DNA of 29,446 bases from assembly GCA_964483985.1 (NCBI GenBank), contig CAZADS010000062.1:1-29446 (forward strand). Direction: 5' to 3'. The position numbers and the translations under genes are program-made. The notes beneath the pieces are model-generated. The model worked only from the letters and a program-made list of their open reading frames with translations, did not search any database and was not told the origin of the DNA. Shown here in pieces: positions 17,846 to 25,353 of this stretch. Origin of the DNA: CAZADS01 sp964483985 (lineage in GTDB: Bacteria; Pseudomonadota; Alphaproteobacteria; Thalassobaculales; Thalassobaculaceae). Position 1 is the first letter of the stretch, and each line of letters begins with the position of its first letter.

Positions 17846-19791
17846 AAATCGCTATTCAAGCGACCAAGCACGATAGTCTACTGAAAAACGCATTTCATCT
17901 GCATCGCCAAGGTAAAATAGCAGAGGCGATGCAAGCATACTTGAATATTCTAAAAGTTCGGCCCAACGATCCCAATTTAAACTTCCTCTTTGGAATAGCT
18001 TCCATAGAAATAAAAAACTATGAACTAGCCATAGAGCTTATTAAAAATGCTATACAACTAGATAAAAGCCGCAGCGATTTTTACGCTAACTTGGGCCTTG
18101 CAATGGGCCAGTCTGGCTACATTCCCGCGGCAAAATTAGTACTGCAAAAAGCCCTCATATTAAGACCCGATCAAGGCTTAACCTACTTTAACTTAGGAAC
18201 TATAACCGAACATTTAGGCGGTAAATCCATAGCCTTAAAGTTATTACGCACGGCACTTTATTTGGAACCAAATCATAGTCCGAGTTGGCTGGAATTCGGA
18301 AAGATCGCTCGGTCACTTAAAAATTACCACTTAGCACTCCAAGCATTTTCAACTTCCGTCCAGTTAAATACATTAGATCCCGGCACTTGGTTTAATTTGG
18401 CCTTAGGTCTGGCTGACCTAGGGTCTGATTACAAAGCTAAAGATGCATTTAAACGATGTATTCTCCTACGTCCACATCATGGAGAAGCCATTGCGAATTT
18501 AGGTAACCTGCTCCGAAATCAAAAACAACGACATGACGCTCTCGTTGTTTTCAAGGCCGGAATTAGATTTGATCCCCTCATAGCGCGCATTTGGTCTGGA
18601 CTATCCGCTATACAATTTGACGAAGATAAAATGGAAAGAGCTTTTTCCTCGGCTAGCCGAGCTTGTCTTCTAAATCCATCACTCGTCGATGGGTGGGCAA
18701 ATATAGCCCAAGTCGAACATATAAGGAGCGCTACTTCCAACGCTGTTGTCCTTGGCAAACGTGCGTATTACGTCGAGCCAGAAAATGGCCCAGTCCAATT
18801 CAATTTGGGAACCTACCTTTTAGGTGACGGCCAGCTTTCGGCCGGATGGAATGCGTATGAAGCCCGTTTTAATCAGGGTTTTAAAACTTTTAATAACGAA
18901 TTCGGTTTACCTTGCTGGACTGAAGGAAAGCCACCTGGGCGACGATTAATAGTATTCGCCGAACAAGGTCTGGGAGATGAACTTCTATTTGCAACATGCT
19001 TGCCCGACCTAAATCAAATGTTGACTCAGGGCGTCCTTGAAACATTGCTATTCGAATGCGATGCCCGTTTAAAAGAGGTGTTTCATCGTTCATTTCCTTT
19101 GATCGACTTTTTTGACCGGTTGAAACAAAAGGATTCAAAAATGTCCATTTCAAACTATTATCCTTTGGTAGAGGATTCTAAAATTGACTGTTACATATAT
19201 GCTGGGTCTCTGCCTAAGCTCCTTCGACCTCGTTTAGAAAGCTTCAATCGATCCATTTTAAAGCTCGCACCAGATGTAGAGAAAACTCAAAATTGGAAGT
19301 CTTTCTTTCGCACTGTCACCAAAAACAAAGTTTTAGGCCTAACCTGGCGTTCGATGAAAAACCGTGACCGAGGTGATATCTATTACCCACCTATCGAGAG
19401 CCTCGGATCAGTGTTTAAGCTGCCAAATATCTCTTTTGTTAATTTACAGTATGACAACTCCGAGGATGAATTAAACAGAATTGAAGACATTTATGGTGTT
19501 AATGTAATTAGACCACCAAACATCGATTTAATGAATGACCTAGACAACCTGTCAGCCCTAATGTCCGCTACCGATGGTATCTTTAGCGCATATACGGCTG
19601 TACTGAATCTTTCCGGTGCATTAAACATCCCGTCTTTTTCCCCTACCTATGGCTATTATTGGACTACCTTGAAAACTAAATCTCTTCCTTGGTACCCAAG
19701 TGTTAATCTTGAGATGAGGTACTTTGGTGAAAGTTGGAGTAAGGCTGTAGAACGCATTTCGTTTCGCCTTTTAAAACATCTCAACAACTGA
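17842..19791 (+). CDS. TPR-repeat/GT-B fusion, FlmG-like candidate nonulosonate transferase (second copy)
   Basis: A 649-residue paralogue of the preceding protein with the same plan: about nine TPR units across residues 10-320, then the GT-B-like domain with LPCWTEGKPPGRRLIVFAEQ, GLGDELLFATCLPDL, ECDARLKEVFHRSFP, LGLTWRSMKNRDRGDIYY, FVNLQYDN and LMNDLDNLSALMSATDGIFSAYTAVLNLSGALNIPSF. It overlaps the first copy by four bases. The catalytic-domain landmarks match, but most other residues differ, so the copies diverged long ago or were acquired separately; they may glycosylate different proteins or sites, or act as a pair. Its stop overlaps the convergent GNAT gene by 11 bases. Confidence 0.8.
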   Translation: MKIAIQATKHDSLLKNAFHLHRQGKIAEAMQAYLNILKVRPNDPNLNFLFGIASIEIKNYELAIELIKNAIQLDKSRSDFYANLGLAMGQSGYIPAAKLVLQKALILRPDQGLTYFNLGTITEHLGGKSIALKLLRTALYLEPNHSPSWLEFGKIARSLKNYHLALQAFSTSVQLNTLDPGTWFNLALGLADLGSDYKAKDAFKRCILLRPHHGEAIANLGNLLRNQKQRHDALVVFKAGIRFDPLIARIWSGLSAIQFDEDKMERAFSSASRACLLNPSLVDGWANIAQVEHIRSATSNAVVLGKRAYYVEPENGPVQFNLGTYLLGDGQLSAGWNAYEARFNQGFKTFNNEFGLPCWTEGKPPGRRLIVFAEQGLGDELLFATCLPDLNQMLTQGVLETLLFECDARLKEVFHRSFPLIDFFDRLKQKDSKMSISNYYPLVEDSKIDCYIYAGSLPKLLRPRLESFNRSILKLAPDVEKTQNWKSFFRTVTKNKVLGLTWRSMKNRDRGDIYYPPIESLGSVFKLPNISFVNLQYDNSEDELNRIEDIYGVNVIRPPNIDLMNDLDNLSALMSATDGIFSAYTAVLNLSGALNIPSFSPTYGYYWTTLKTKSLPWYPSVNLEMRYFGESWSKAVERISFRLLKHLNN

Positions 19792-20320
19792 ATACACTAC
19801 GGGATAGCGTCAAAAGAACCGCGTTTATTCCCGTACCGTTTATTCTTCCCCGATCACGAAACCCTAACCTTTTCAACATAATAATACCCGCCCAATTATC
19901 TGGATGTGGAGCTGCAATAACACGACTGATATTATGATCATTAAAAATTTTTACTATAAAAGTCCTTATTATAAGGCGGCCAATTCTTCGGTTAGTTAAT
20001 GACTTGTCCCCAATAAGAAATTTTATCGCTACCATGTCGTCTTCCAACCCGGCAACATTCTTCCAAATACCAAAGATATCGCGACTAGGCTGGCGGACCT
20101 CAATATAACCAATTGGACACCGATTCATGTCTACTATAAACATATCGATATATTCAGGCAGCCCATTACCAAGTTCCAACATTTTGAAGAACTCATCTGT
20201 TCCATCATCACGCCACCATCGGTGAACGTGGGACCGAGCAAGCCAGGAACGGATCAATTTTATATCTATTACTAAAGGAATACGGAAATCGACAAATAGA
20301 TTTTCGTGAACTATTTCCAT
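19781..20320 (-). CDS. GNAT acetyltransferase, AAC(6')-like fold; possible PseH
   Basis: A 179-residue GNAT protein. The order SWLARSHVHRWWRDDG, then IDMFIVDMNRCPIGYIEVR, the acetyl-CoA loop region RRIGRLIIRTFI and FNDHNISRVIAAPHPDNWAGIIMLKRLGFRDRGRI matches the AAC(6')/siderophore-acetyltransferase style of GNAT. An aminoglycoside-resistance role is possible but not argued by the neighbours. Lying against the nonulosonate genes, it could supply the N-acetylation done by PseH, which is otherwise missing here. The acetyl-CoA loop has R in place of the first glycine of the usual motif, so activity should not be assumed. It converges on and overlaps the second TPR gene. Confidence 0.75.
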   Translation of the reverse strand: MEIVHENLFVDFRIPLVIDIKLIRSWLARSHVHRWWRDDGTDEFFKMLELGNGLPEYIDMFIVDMNRCPIGYIEVRQPSRDIFGIWKNVAGLEDDMVAIKFLIGDKSLTNRRIGRLIIRTFIVKIFNDHNISRVIAAPHPDNWAGIIMLKRLGFRDRGRINGTGINAVLLTLSRSVFSC

Positions 20321-20344
20321 CTAAACCTGCACACAATATAAAAA

Positions 20345-20497
20345 TCAATTCCTTGGCAACGCATATTCATGTCCGTAGATCTTATCTTTAAAATAATATG
20401 AAACTACTCTAATGGCATATGTTTTTAGAGATTCACGTTTTTCAGGACTTATGTAGAACGATTATGGCAGTTTTTTGAGGCGCTGGTGATTGCCCAT
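20345..20497 (-). pseudogene. Possible tiny gene with an in-frame TAA, unrecognised
   Basis: Reading from an ATG at 20497, eleven codons (MGNHQRLKKLP) meet a TAA at 20464-20462, then 38 further codons run in the same frame to a TGA at 20347-20345, including ISPEKRESLKTYAIRVVSYY and KIYGHEYALPRN. The residue mix looks protein-like rather than random, and the interruption would be a one-base change from CAA. I do not recognise the product, and a chance open frame of this length cannot be excluded. It lies alone in the gap between the GNAT and hydrolase genes, on their strand. Confidence 0.3.
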
Positions 20498-20554
20498 ATA
20501 ATTCACTTTTTAGCTTTAAGAATTATTAAAGAAACCAAACCTAGTTTGGGGGAT

Positions 20555-21349
20555 TCATAGATCCATATTTTCGTTAAAGAGAAGCACATCTTCAATTGTT
20601 GACTTCAATATGTTCAAATCTCGATTCGCTGACAACCGATGATCTCCATTTTTAATTAGTGTGATTTCTAAATCCGGTGATGCTATGTTTTCTGCTAAAT
20701 TAATTGATACTTGGTATGGAACGTCTGGATCCGCCATTCCGTGCAAAAGCCTAACTGGGGCATCGATTCGCAACTGGTCGCGCAAAACTAAATGGTTTCT
20801 ACCATCCTCTATCAATTGGAGAGTGATTTTGTAAGGCTCATCAGAATACGCCGAGGGTTCCAAATAAAAACCCTCTTTTAACAATTTATTACGAGCGCCC
20901 TGATCAAACCGAGCCCACATCAAATCTTCTGTAAAGTCGGGTGCAGAAGCAATACCCACCAGGCCAGCTACCAGCTGGGAACGTCGAATCGAAGTCAGTA
21001 ACATAAGCCATCCACCCATCGATGAACCAACGAGTATTTGCCTTCCTTCGGTTTTTGCATCCAGAATTGCCAGACAGTCTGATAACCACAAACCTATAGT
21101 GCCGTTAGCCAAATCGCCTGAAGAGGCCCCATGTCCCTGATAATCAAACCTCAAAAATTCCTGACCCCGTTCCAAAGCAAATTTCTGTAATTCTAATGCT
21201 TTAGTGCCTGTCATATCCGACGCTAAGCCTCCAAAAAAAACTATACCGGGAGATTTTCCGGGAATTTTGTGATAGGCAATCTGGGCTCCATCAGCCTTAA
21301 TTAAATATGAGGGTGGATTTTTTAGCGTATCATGAGAATATTGGTCCAT
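20555..21349 (-). CDS. Alpha/beta hydrolase (ABHD10-like)
   Basis: A 264-residue serine hydrolase with no signal peptide. The nucleophile elbow is GSSMGGW (Ser110), the oxyanion region FFGGLASDMTG lies near residue 40, and RFDYQGHGASSGD follows. The catalytic acid is probably D207 or D209 in GMADPDVPY and the base H237 in NGDHRLS, so the triad is complete. The sequence style resembles the ABHD10 thioesterase-like group, found in mitochondria and alphaproteobacteria, acting on acyl thioesters. It is divergent from the GT4 gene over only 36 bases. Its physiological substrate is unknown. Confidence 0.85.
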   Translation of the reverse strand: MDQYSHDTLKNPPSYLIKADGAQIAYHKIPGKSPGIVFFGGLASDMTGTKALELQKFALERGQEFLRFDYQGHGASSGDLANGTIGLWLSDCLAILDAKTEGRQILVGSSMGGWLMLLTSIRRSQLVAGLVGIASAPDFTEDLMWARFDQGARNKLLKEGFYLEPSAYSDEPYKITLQLIEDGRNHLVLRDQLRIDAPVRLLHGMADPDVPYQVSINLAENIASPDLEITLIKNGDHRLSANRDLNILKSTIEDVLLFNENMDL

Positions 21350-21385
21350 ATTAACACTCTTTTCAAACGTTTACTTTAATCCGGA

Positions 21386-22630
21386 ATGAAAACATTGAGT
21401 GACGCAAATAAGCGCCAATCATACAATCCAGATCCAAATACCTTAGCGGATGATTTTAGAGCCGTGCACCCCCCACTGACAACAAAAGTGCCTACAGTGA
21501 TGCAAGTGCTGCCGTCACTGCATACTGGAGGAGTCGAACGTGGCACCGTAGATATATCAAACGCACTAGTTTCCACTGGCTGGAATTCTATTGTTGTTTC
21601 AGCTGGCGGCAATATGGCCAATCAAATTACTCGGGCGGGCGGACGCCATATTAAATTGCCAATTGGCTCTAAAAACCCTCTCCGATGGCGAAATACTTAT
21701 GAAAATCTTTTAAATACGGCTTATAGATATAAGGTTGATATAATACATGCTCGCTCGCGACTGCCCGCTTGGATATCGTTTTATGTTGCACAAAAACAAA
21801 ACACACCATTTATCACCACCTTCCATGGTCGATATGGCGATTCCAACTTTTTCAAAAAACGCTATAATTCAATTATGTGCCGAGGAGAAAAGGTAATAGC
21901 TATATCTTATTTCATAGCCGAAGAAATAAAACAGCGATACGGGATAGACGAAAGCCGGCTTAGAGTAATTCAGCGGGGAGTTGATATTAATACTTATCAT
22001 CCAGCCCAAGTATCTGCTGACCGTATGATCAATTTGACCAAAAGTTGGAGAGTTCCGGACGGTATTCCAATCATAATGCTACCCAGTCGGGTCACGAGAT
22101 GGAAAGGCCATGAACTTCTTGTAGAGGCGTTAGCGTTAATCAGTGATATAAAATTTCATTGTTTAATGGTTGGGCCATACACGGATAAATTACGCTATAA
22201 ATTTCACTTGGAAAATGAAATTAGAAGGTATGGTCTATCTTCCAAAATATATTTAGTTGGAGAATGCAATGATATGCCGGCTGCATACAAAGTAGCTGAC
22301 GTTGTAATTTCGTCCTCAATTGACCCCGAACCATTTGGTCGAGTAATAATCGAAGCTCAGGCCATGGGGCGACCGGTTGTGGCAAGTAACCATGGCGGCG
22401 CGACTGAATCAATTGTGGAAGGTCAAACAGGTTGGTTGGTTAAACCAAATAATCCTCAAGCTTTGGCCGAAGGGATACGTAAAGCATTGTTGGTAAGCGA
22501 AGAACAGCGCGACAGACTGTCAGAAAACAGTATCTCTTCTGTACATAAGTATTTTTCATCTGATGAAATGTGCTTAAAAACTATGGATGTTTACCGTGAA
22601 GTACTTGGTATTAAACCACTCAGAAACTAA
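21386..22630 (+). CDS. GT4-family glycosyltransferase
   Basis: A 414-residue GT-B enzyme of family 4. The N-terminal half begins its conserved part near residue 38 (TVMQVLPSLHTGGVERGTVD), where the acceptor loop lies. The donor half has LPSRVTRWKGHELLVEAL, the AAYKVADVVISSSIDPEPFGRVIIEAQAMGRPVVASNHGGA block with the E-x7-E motif, and GWLVKP. A retaining transfer from a UDP- or GDP-sugar to a lipopolysaccharide or other surface glycan is likely. The first 37 residues are an unconserved, polar extension, so a later start (GTG at 21497) is possible. The stop is directly followed by the GT9 gene, making a two-gene unit. Confidence 0.88.
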   Translation: MKTLSDANKRQSYNPDPNTLADDFRAVHPPLTTKVPTVMQVLPSLHTGGVERGTVDISNALVSTGWNSIVVSAGGNMANQITRAGGRHIKLPIGSKNPLRWRNTYENLLNTAYRYKVDIIHARSRLPAWISFYVAQKQNTPFITTFHGRYGDSNFFKKRYNSIMCRGEKVIAISYFIAEEIKQRYGIDESRLRVIQRGVDINTYHPAQVSADRMINLTKSWRVPDGIPIIMLPSRVTRWKGHELLVEALALISDIKFHCLMVGPYTDKLRYKFHLENEIRRYGLSSKIYLVGECNDMPAAYKVADVVISSSIDPEPFGRVIIEAQAMGRPVVASNHGGATESIVEGQTGWLVKPNNPQALAEGIRKALLVSEEQRDRLSENSISSVHKYFSSDEMCLKTMDVYREVLGIKPLRN

Positions 22631-22636
22631 TTGACA

Positions 22637-23581
22637 ATGAGCAAACCGCGTATCCTTGTGATAAAATTGGGTGCTTTAGGTGATTTTGTATATGCTCTGG
22701 GCGCCATGCAGGGTATCCGGCAACATCATTATGACGCCCACATTACTTTGTTGACTAGGCAGGCCTACGAAGAGCTTGGTAGACGTAGTGGTTTATTCGA
22801 AGAGATATGGATTGATAATGAACCAAAGATTTGGCAAATAGTCGAACTCTTCAATTTAAGAAGACGCCTTAAATCTAGAAACTTCTCTAGAATCTATGAT
22901 TTACAGACTTCGGACCGTACTGGCTTTTACTTTCGACTCCTCGGCCCGAAAAAACGACCAGAATGGTCCGGAATAGCTACTAATTGCAGCCATTACCATT
23001 CTTACAAACGCCCAACTCTCATCCACACAGTGGATCGTCTCGCTGAACAGCTAAGAATTGCTGGAATCAATGAGGTTTCGTTTTCCAACCTAGCTTTTAT
23101 GAATGATGATATTAGCCGGTTTAAATTACCTAAGCCTTTTGTACTTCTTTTCCCAGGGAGTTCCCGTGCAAAGACAATTAAACGATGGCCTGCAAAAGGA
23201 TACGCCGAACTTGCAAAACAACTCACAGTAAGAAACTTAACACCAATTCTAGTTGGTGGGCCAAGCGAGTCCGAAGCAATAAAGCTCATCACCAATCTTT
23301 GTCCCAGTGCGATGAGTCTTGACGGACAAACTAGTATTTTCGAAATACCCGAGCTAGGCCGTCATGCGTTAGGATGTGTCGGAAATGATACAGGCCCAAT
23401 GCATTTAGCCGCTCTAGCCGGTTGCCCCACAGTTGCAATATTCAGTTCGGCATCTTTTCCAGATAAAGCCGCACCACGTGGCAAGAACGTCACTGTAATT
23501 ATCAACGACCCTCTATCCGATCTAAAGGTAGGAACCGTCACTGATGCGCTTTTGAATCAGATTGATGAAACCGTCAATTAG
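22637..23581 (+). CDS. GT9-family glycosyltransferase (heptosyltransferase-like)
   Basis: A 314-residue protein like the ADP-heptose:LPS heptosyltransferases. The N-terminus ILVIKLGALGDFVYALGAM is the GT9 acceptor-side motif, and the second half has LLFPGSSRAKTIKRWPAKGYAELA and GCVGNDTGPMHLAALAGCPTVAIF, the classical nucleotide-sugar site. It should add a heptose or related sugar to LPS core at the inner membrane. The open frame begins at a TTG directly after the GT4 stop; the ATG two codons later is preferred because it gives the family-typical start. Both glycosyltransferases probably serve LPS core or surface glycan rather than the Pse pathway. Confidence 0.88.
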   Translation: MSKPRILVIKLGALGDFVYALGAMQGIRQHHYDAHITLLTRQAYEELGRRSGLFEEIWIDNEPKIWQIVELFNLRRRLKSRNFSRIYDLQTSDRTGFYFRLLGPKKRPEWSGIATNCSHYHSYKRPTLIHTVDRLAEQLRIAGINEVSFSNLAFMNDDISRFKLPKPFVLLFPGSSRAKTIKRWPAKGYAELAKQLTVRNLTPILVGGPSESEAIKLITNLCPSAMSLDGQTSIFEIPELGRHALGCVGNDTGPMHLAALAGCPTVAIFSSASFPDKAAPRGKNVTVIINDPLSDLKVGTVTDALLNQIDETVN

Positions 23582-23641
23582 AAAAAAATATGACGGGGCA
23601 TTTAAATACTGAGCTTACTACTAATTAGCCATTTGTGACTA

Positions 23642-23887
23642 TTAAGTATCTGGATTGGAATCCTTCACGACAAACGTTTTTCCATCTTGACCCCGAACTA
23701 AGTCGACTGATTTAAGGCTAGAATTCTCGGGATTTTCTGGATTGGTTTGCTCATTATTTCCCGATTTAGACTTTTCTCGCAATTTCTGCTTTCGGGCTCG
23801 ATCCAAACGGCCAACCAATTTAAAGCCATACCAAACGGCCAAAAGAACCAAAACCAGTAATAAAATTTTATTAAAGCTAAATAACAT
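23642..23887 (-). CDS. Small single-pass membrane protein, function unknown
   Basis: An 81-residue protein with one N-terminal hydrophobic helix (about residues 7-26, rich in Leu and Val) followed by a basic stretch RLDRARKQKLREK and a polar, low-complexity tail. This suits a type II or anchor topology with the tail on one side of the inner membrane. It is transcribed divergently from chaC across about 97 bases. No family was recognised. A gene rather than a chance frame is supported by the clean membrane-helix-then-positive pattern and the position in the gap between genes on opposite strands. Confidence 0.6.
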   Translation of the reverse strand: MLFSFNKILLLVLVLLAVWYGFKLVGRLDRARKQKLREKSKSGNNEQTNPENPENSSLKSVDLVRGQDGKTFVVKDSNPDT

Positions 23888-23984
23888 ACATCTTTTATAG
23901 CGGAAATTTAGCTATATTTAAATGGAGATCAATTAACTTCTTTTTTAACTAGGAAAAATTAACGATCATTTAATATAATTCATT

Positions 23985-24626
23985 ATGTCAAACCCACCTC
24001 CTACCGAACCGATCAAGCCATCTAATGACGATGTGCGTCGCATTAATATGTTAAATTTTTTTAAACACAAAGTTCATACGGAGCCGGTTCGTGTTTTCGC
24101 CTACGGATCATTAATTTGGAATCCATGTTTTGAATATGATGACCGTCAACCAGCCCGACTAAGCGGTTGGGCTCGCCAAATATGTCTTTGGACAATCAGT
24201 GCTAGAGGATCTATCGATGAGCCAGGCCTAACGTTCGGCCTGGATGCCGCACCGGAATCATTTTGTGACGGTGTCATTTTTACATTATCGAAAAGCAATT
24301 TGTTAGCTGACTTAGATGAAATCTGGCGTAGAGAAATGCATACCGCTATTTACCAACCAAAATGGCTATCTATCAACGGCAGAACTAAAAAAATGAATGC
24401 TATAGCCTTCGTGGTAAATCACCTCCATAAACTTTACGCTGGTCCAATTGACCCGAAAACTGCAGCAAAATACATAATGAAAGCTAGTGGCTCGTTGGGC
24501 ACTTGCTCCGACTACTACGAAGAAACTGTAATTGCATTAAAAGAATTTGGATTAAACGACCCAGTTTTATCAGAAATGTTACGTTTATTAAAGATTGGTG
24601 AAAAGGGTAGTCGTAATTACCGTTAA
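23985..24626 (+). CDS. ChaC-type gamma-glutamylcyclotransferase
   Basis: A 213-residue protein of the ChaC family, which breaks glutathione into 5-oxoproline and Cys-Gly in the cytoplasm. The substrate-binding YGSL motif is in RVFAYGSLIWNP near residue 39, followed by LSGWARQICLWTISARGS and LDEIWRREMHTAIYQPKW, where the conserved Glu of the catalytic RE motif is present. YAGPIDPKTAAKYIMKASGSLGTCSDYYEETV is typical of the C-terminal half. The first 30 or so residues are not conserved; the start is uncertain, and the ATG at 23985 has no clear ribosome site. Its stop overlaps the GST stop by four bases (convergent). Confidence 0.88.
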   Translation: MSNPPPTEPIKPSNDDVRRINMLNFFKHKVHTEPVRVFAYGSLIWNPCFEYDDRQPARLSGWARQICLWTISARGSIDEPGLTFGLDAAPESFCDGVIFTLSKSNLLADLDEIWRREMHTAIYQPKWLSINGRTKKMNAIAFVVNHLHKLYAGPIDPKTAAKYIMKASGSLGTCSDYYEETVIALKEFGLNDPVLSEMLRLLKIGEKGSRNYR

Positions 24627-25246
24627 CCAGCTACATAGAAAGGTAATACCTTTTGCACCGAAGGGCGTTGTAACATCATTCTATAGTGTTGGTTTACTCT
24701 TGGAAAATTTTCATGATCCAATCCGTCTCGTTTCAACCAACCTGTTAAAGTAAATAAATATGGATCGCAAATGCTGTAATTATCACCTAAAACATAGGGA
24801 CCTTTCAACAACACCCTGTCAATTAGATCAAAACATTGCCCTACAGATTCTGGTACTTTTTTTTTCATTGCCAAAATGGCAGCTGGGTCATCTGCCCATC
24901 GATAACCTCTCCCACGATGAGCGTGCGCTACGTGCACAGTCGAACACAGATAACTATTAAACGACTGAGATTCAGCTAAAAGATAAATATCATTCAATGG
25001 GGCTATTTTCGCATTAGAATATTTTTGCGCTATGAACAACAAAATAGCGGGGGTCTCTGTTAGATTACCTTGTGGTGTAATTAGAGTCGGCACTCGGGCT
25101 TTAGGGTTTAGTCCCAAATATTCTCTGCTTTTCTGCTCTTCTCGAGAAAAATTGACTTCTATCGCCATGTAGTTTGCACATACATCTTCCAAAACAATAT
25201 GTGATGCCAAAGCACAAGTACTCGGAGCATAATATAATTTAAGCAT
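24623..25246 (-). CDS. Beta-class glutathione S-transferase
   Basis: About 207 residues. The N-terminal thioredoxin fold begins MLKLYYAPSTCALASHIVLED, with the beta-class cysteine in the STCALAS stretch and NPKARVPTLITPQGNLTETPAILLFIA, where the cis-proline and the glutathione gamma-glutamyl site lie. The alpha-helical domain follows, with YVLGDNYSICDPYLFTLTGWL, the usual D in the helix-6 region. An alternative start six codons upstream (25264) exists; the ATG at 25246 is chosen because it matches the family start. It converges with chaC, so a glutathione-degrading and a glutathione-conjugating enzyme are neighbours. The in vivo substrate is not known. Confidence 0.88.
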   Translation of the reverse strand: MLKLYYAPSTCALASHIVLEDVCANYMAIEVNFSREEQKSREYLGLNPKARVPTLITPQGNLTETPAILLFIAQKYSNAKIAPLNDIYLLAESQSFNSYLCSTVHVAHAHRGRGYRWADDPAAILAMKKKVPESVGQCFDLIDRVLLKGPYVLGDNYSICDPYLFTLTGWLKRDGLDHENFPRVNQHYRMMLQRPSVQKVLPFYVAG

Positions 25247-25283
25247 GGGCACTTTCTCTGACAATGTTTTTCCTGAAAAATTT

Positions 25284-25299
25284 TAGATCCAAAGATCTA
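25284..25299 (-). terminator. Weak hairpin with T-run, possible terminator
   Basis: TAGATC and GATCTA are 6-bp inverted arms around a four-base loop. On the minus strand they are followed by AAAATTTTTC. It lies between the flavoprotein and GST genes, both on the minus strand. The stem is short and AT-rich, so this is only a tentative attenuating or terminating hairpin. Confidence 0.25.
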
Positions 25300-25353
25300 C
25301 TTTATTAACGCACTAGTCACTTTGATTCTTGAGATACCACGATTTCGTAAAAC

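Noticed and set aside
10330..20320. Possibility that the locus is a mobile island
   Set aside because: No integrase, insertion sequence, flanking direct repeat or tRNA junction is visible, and base composition by eye is like the neighbours.
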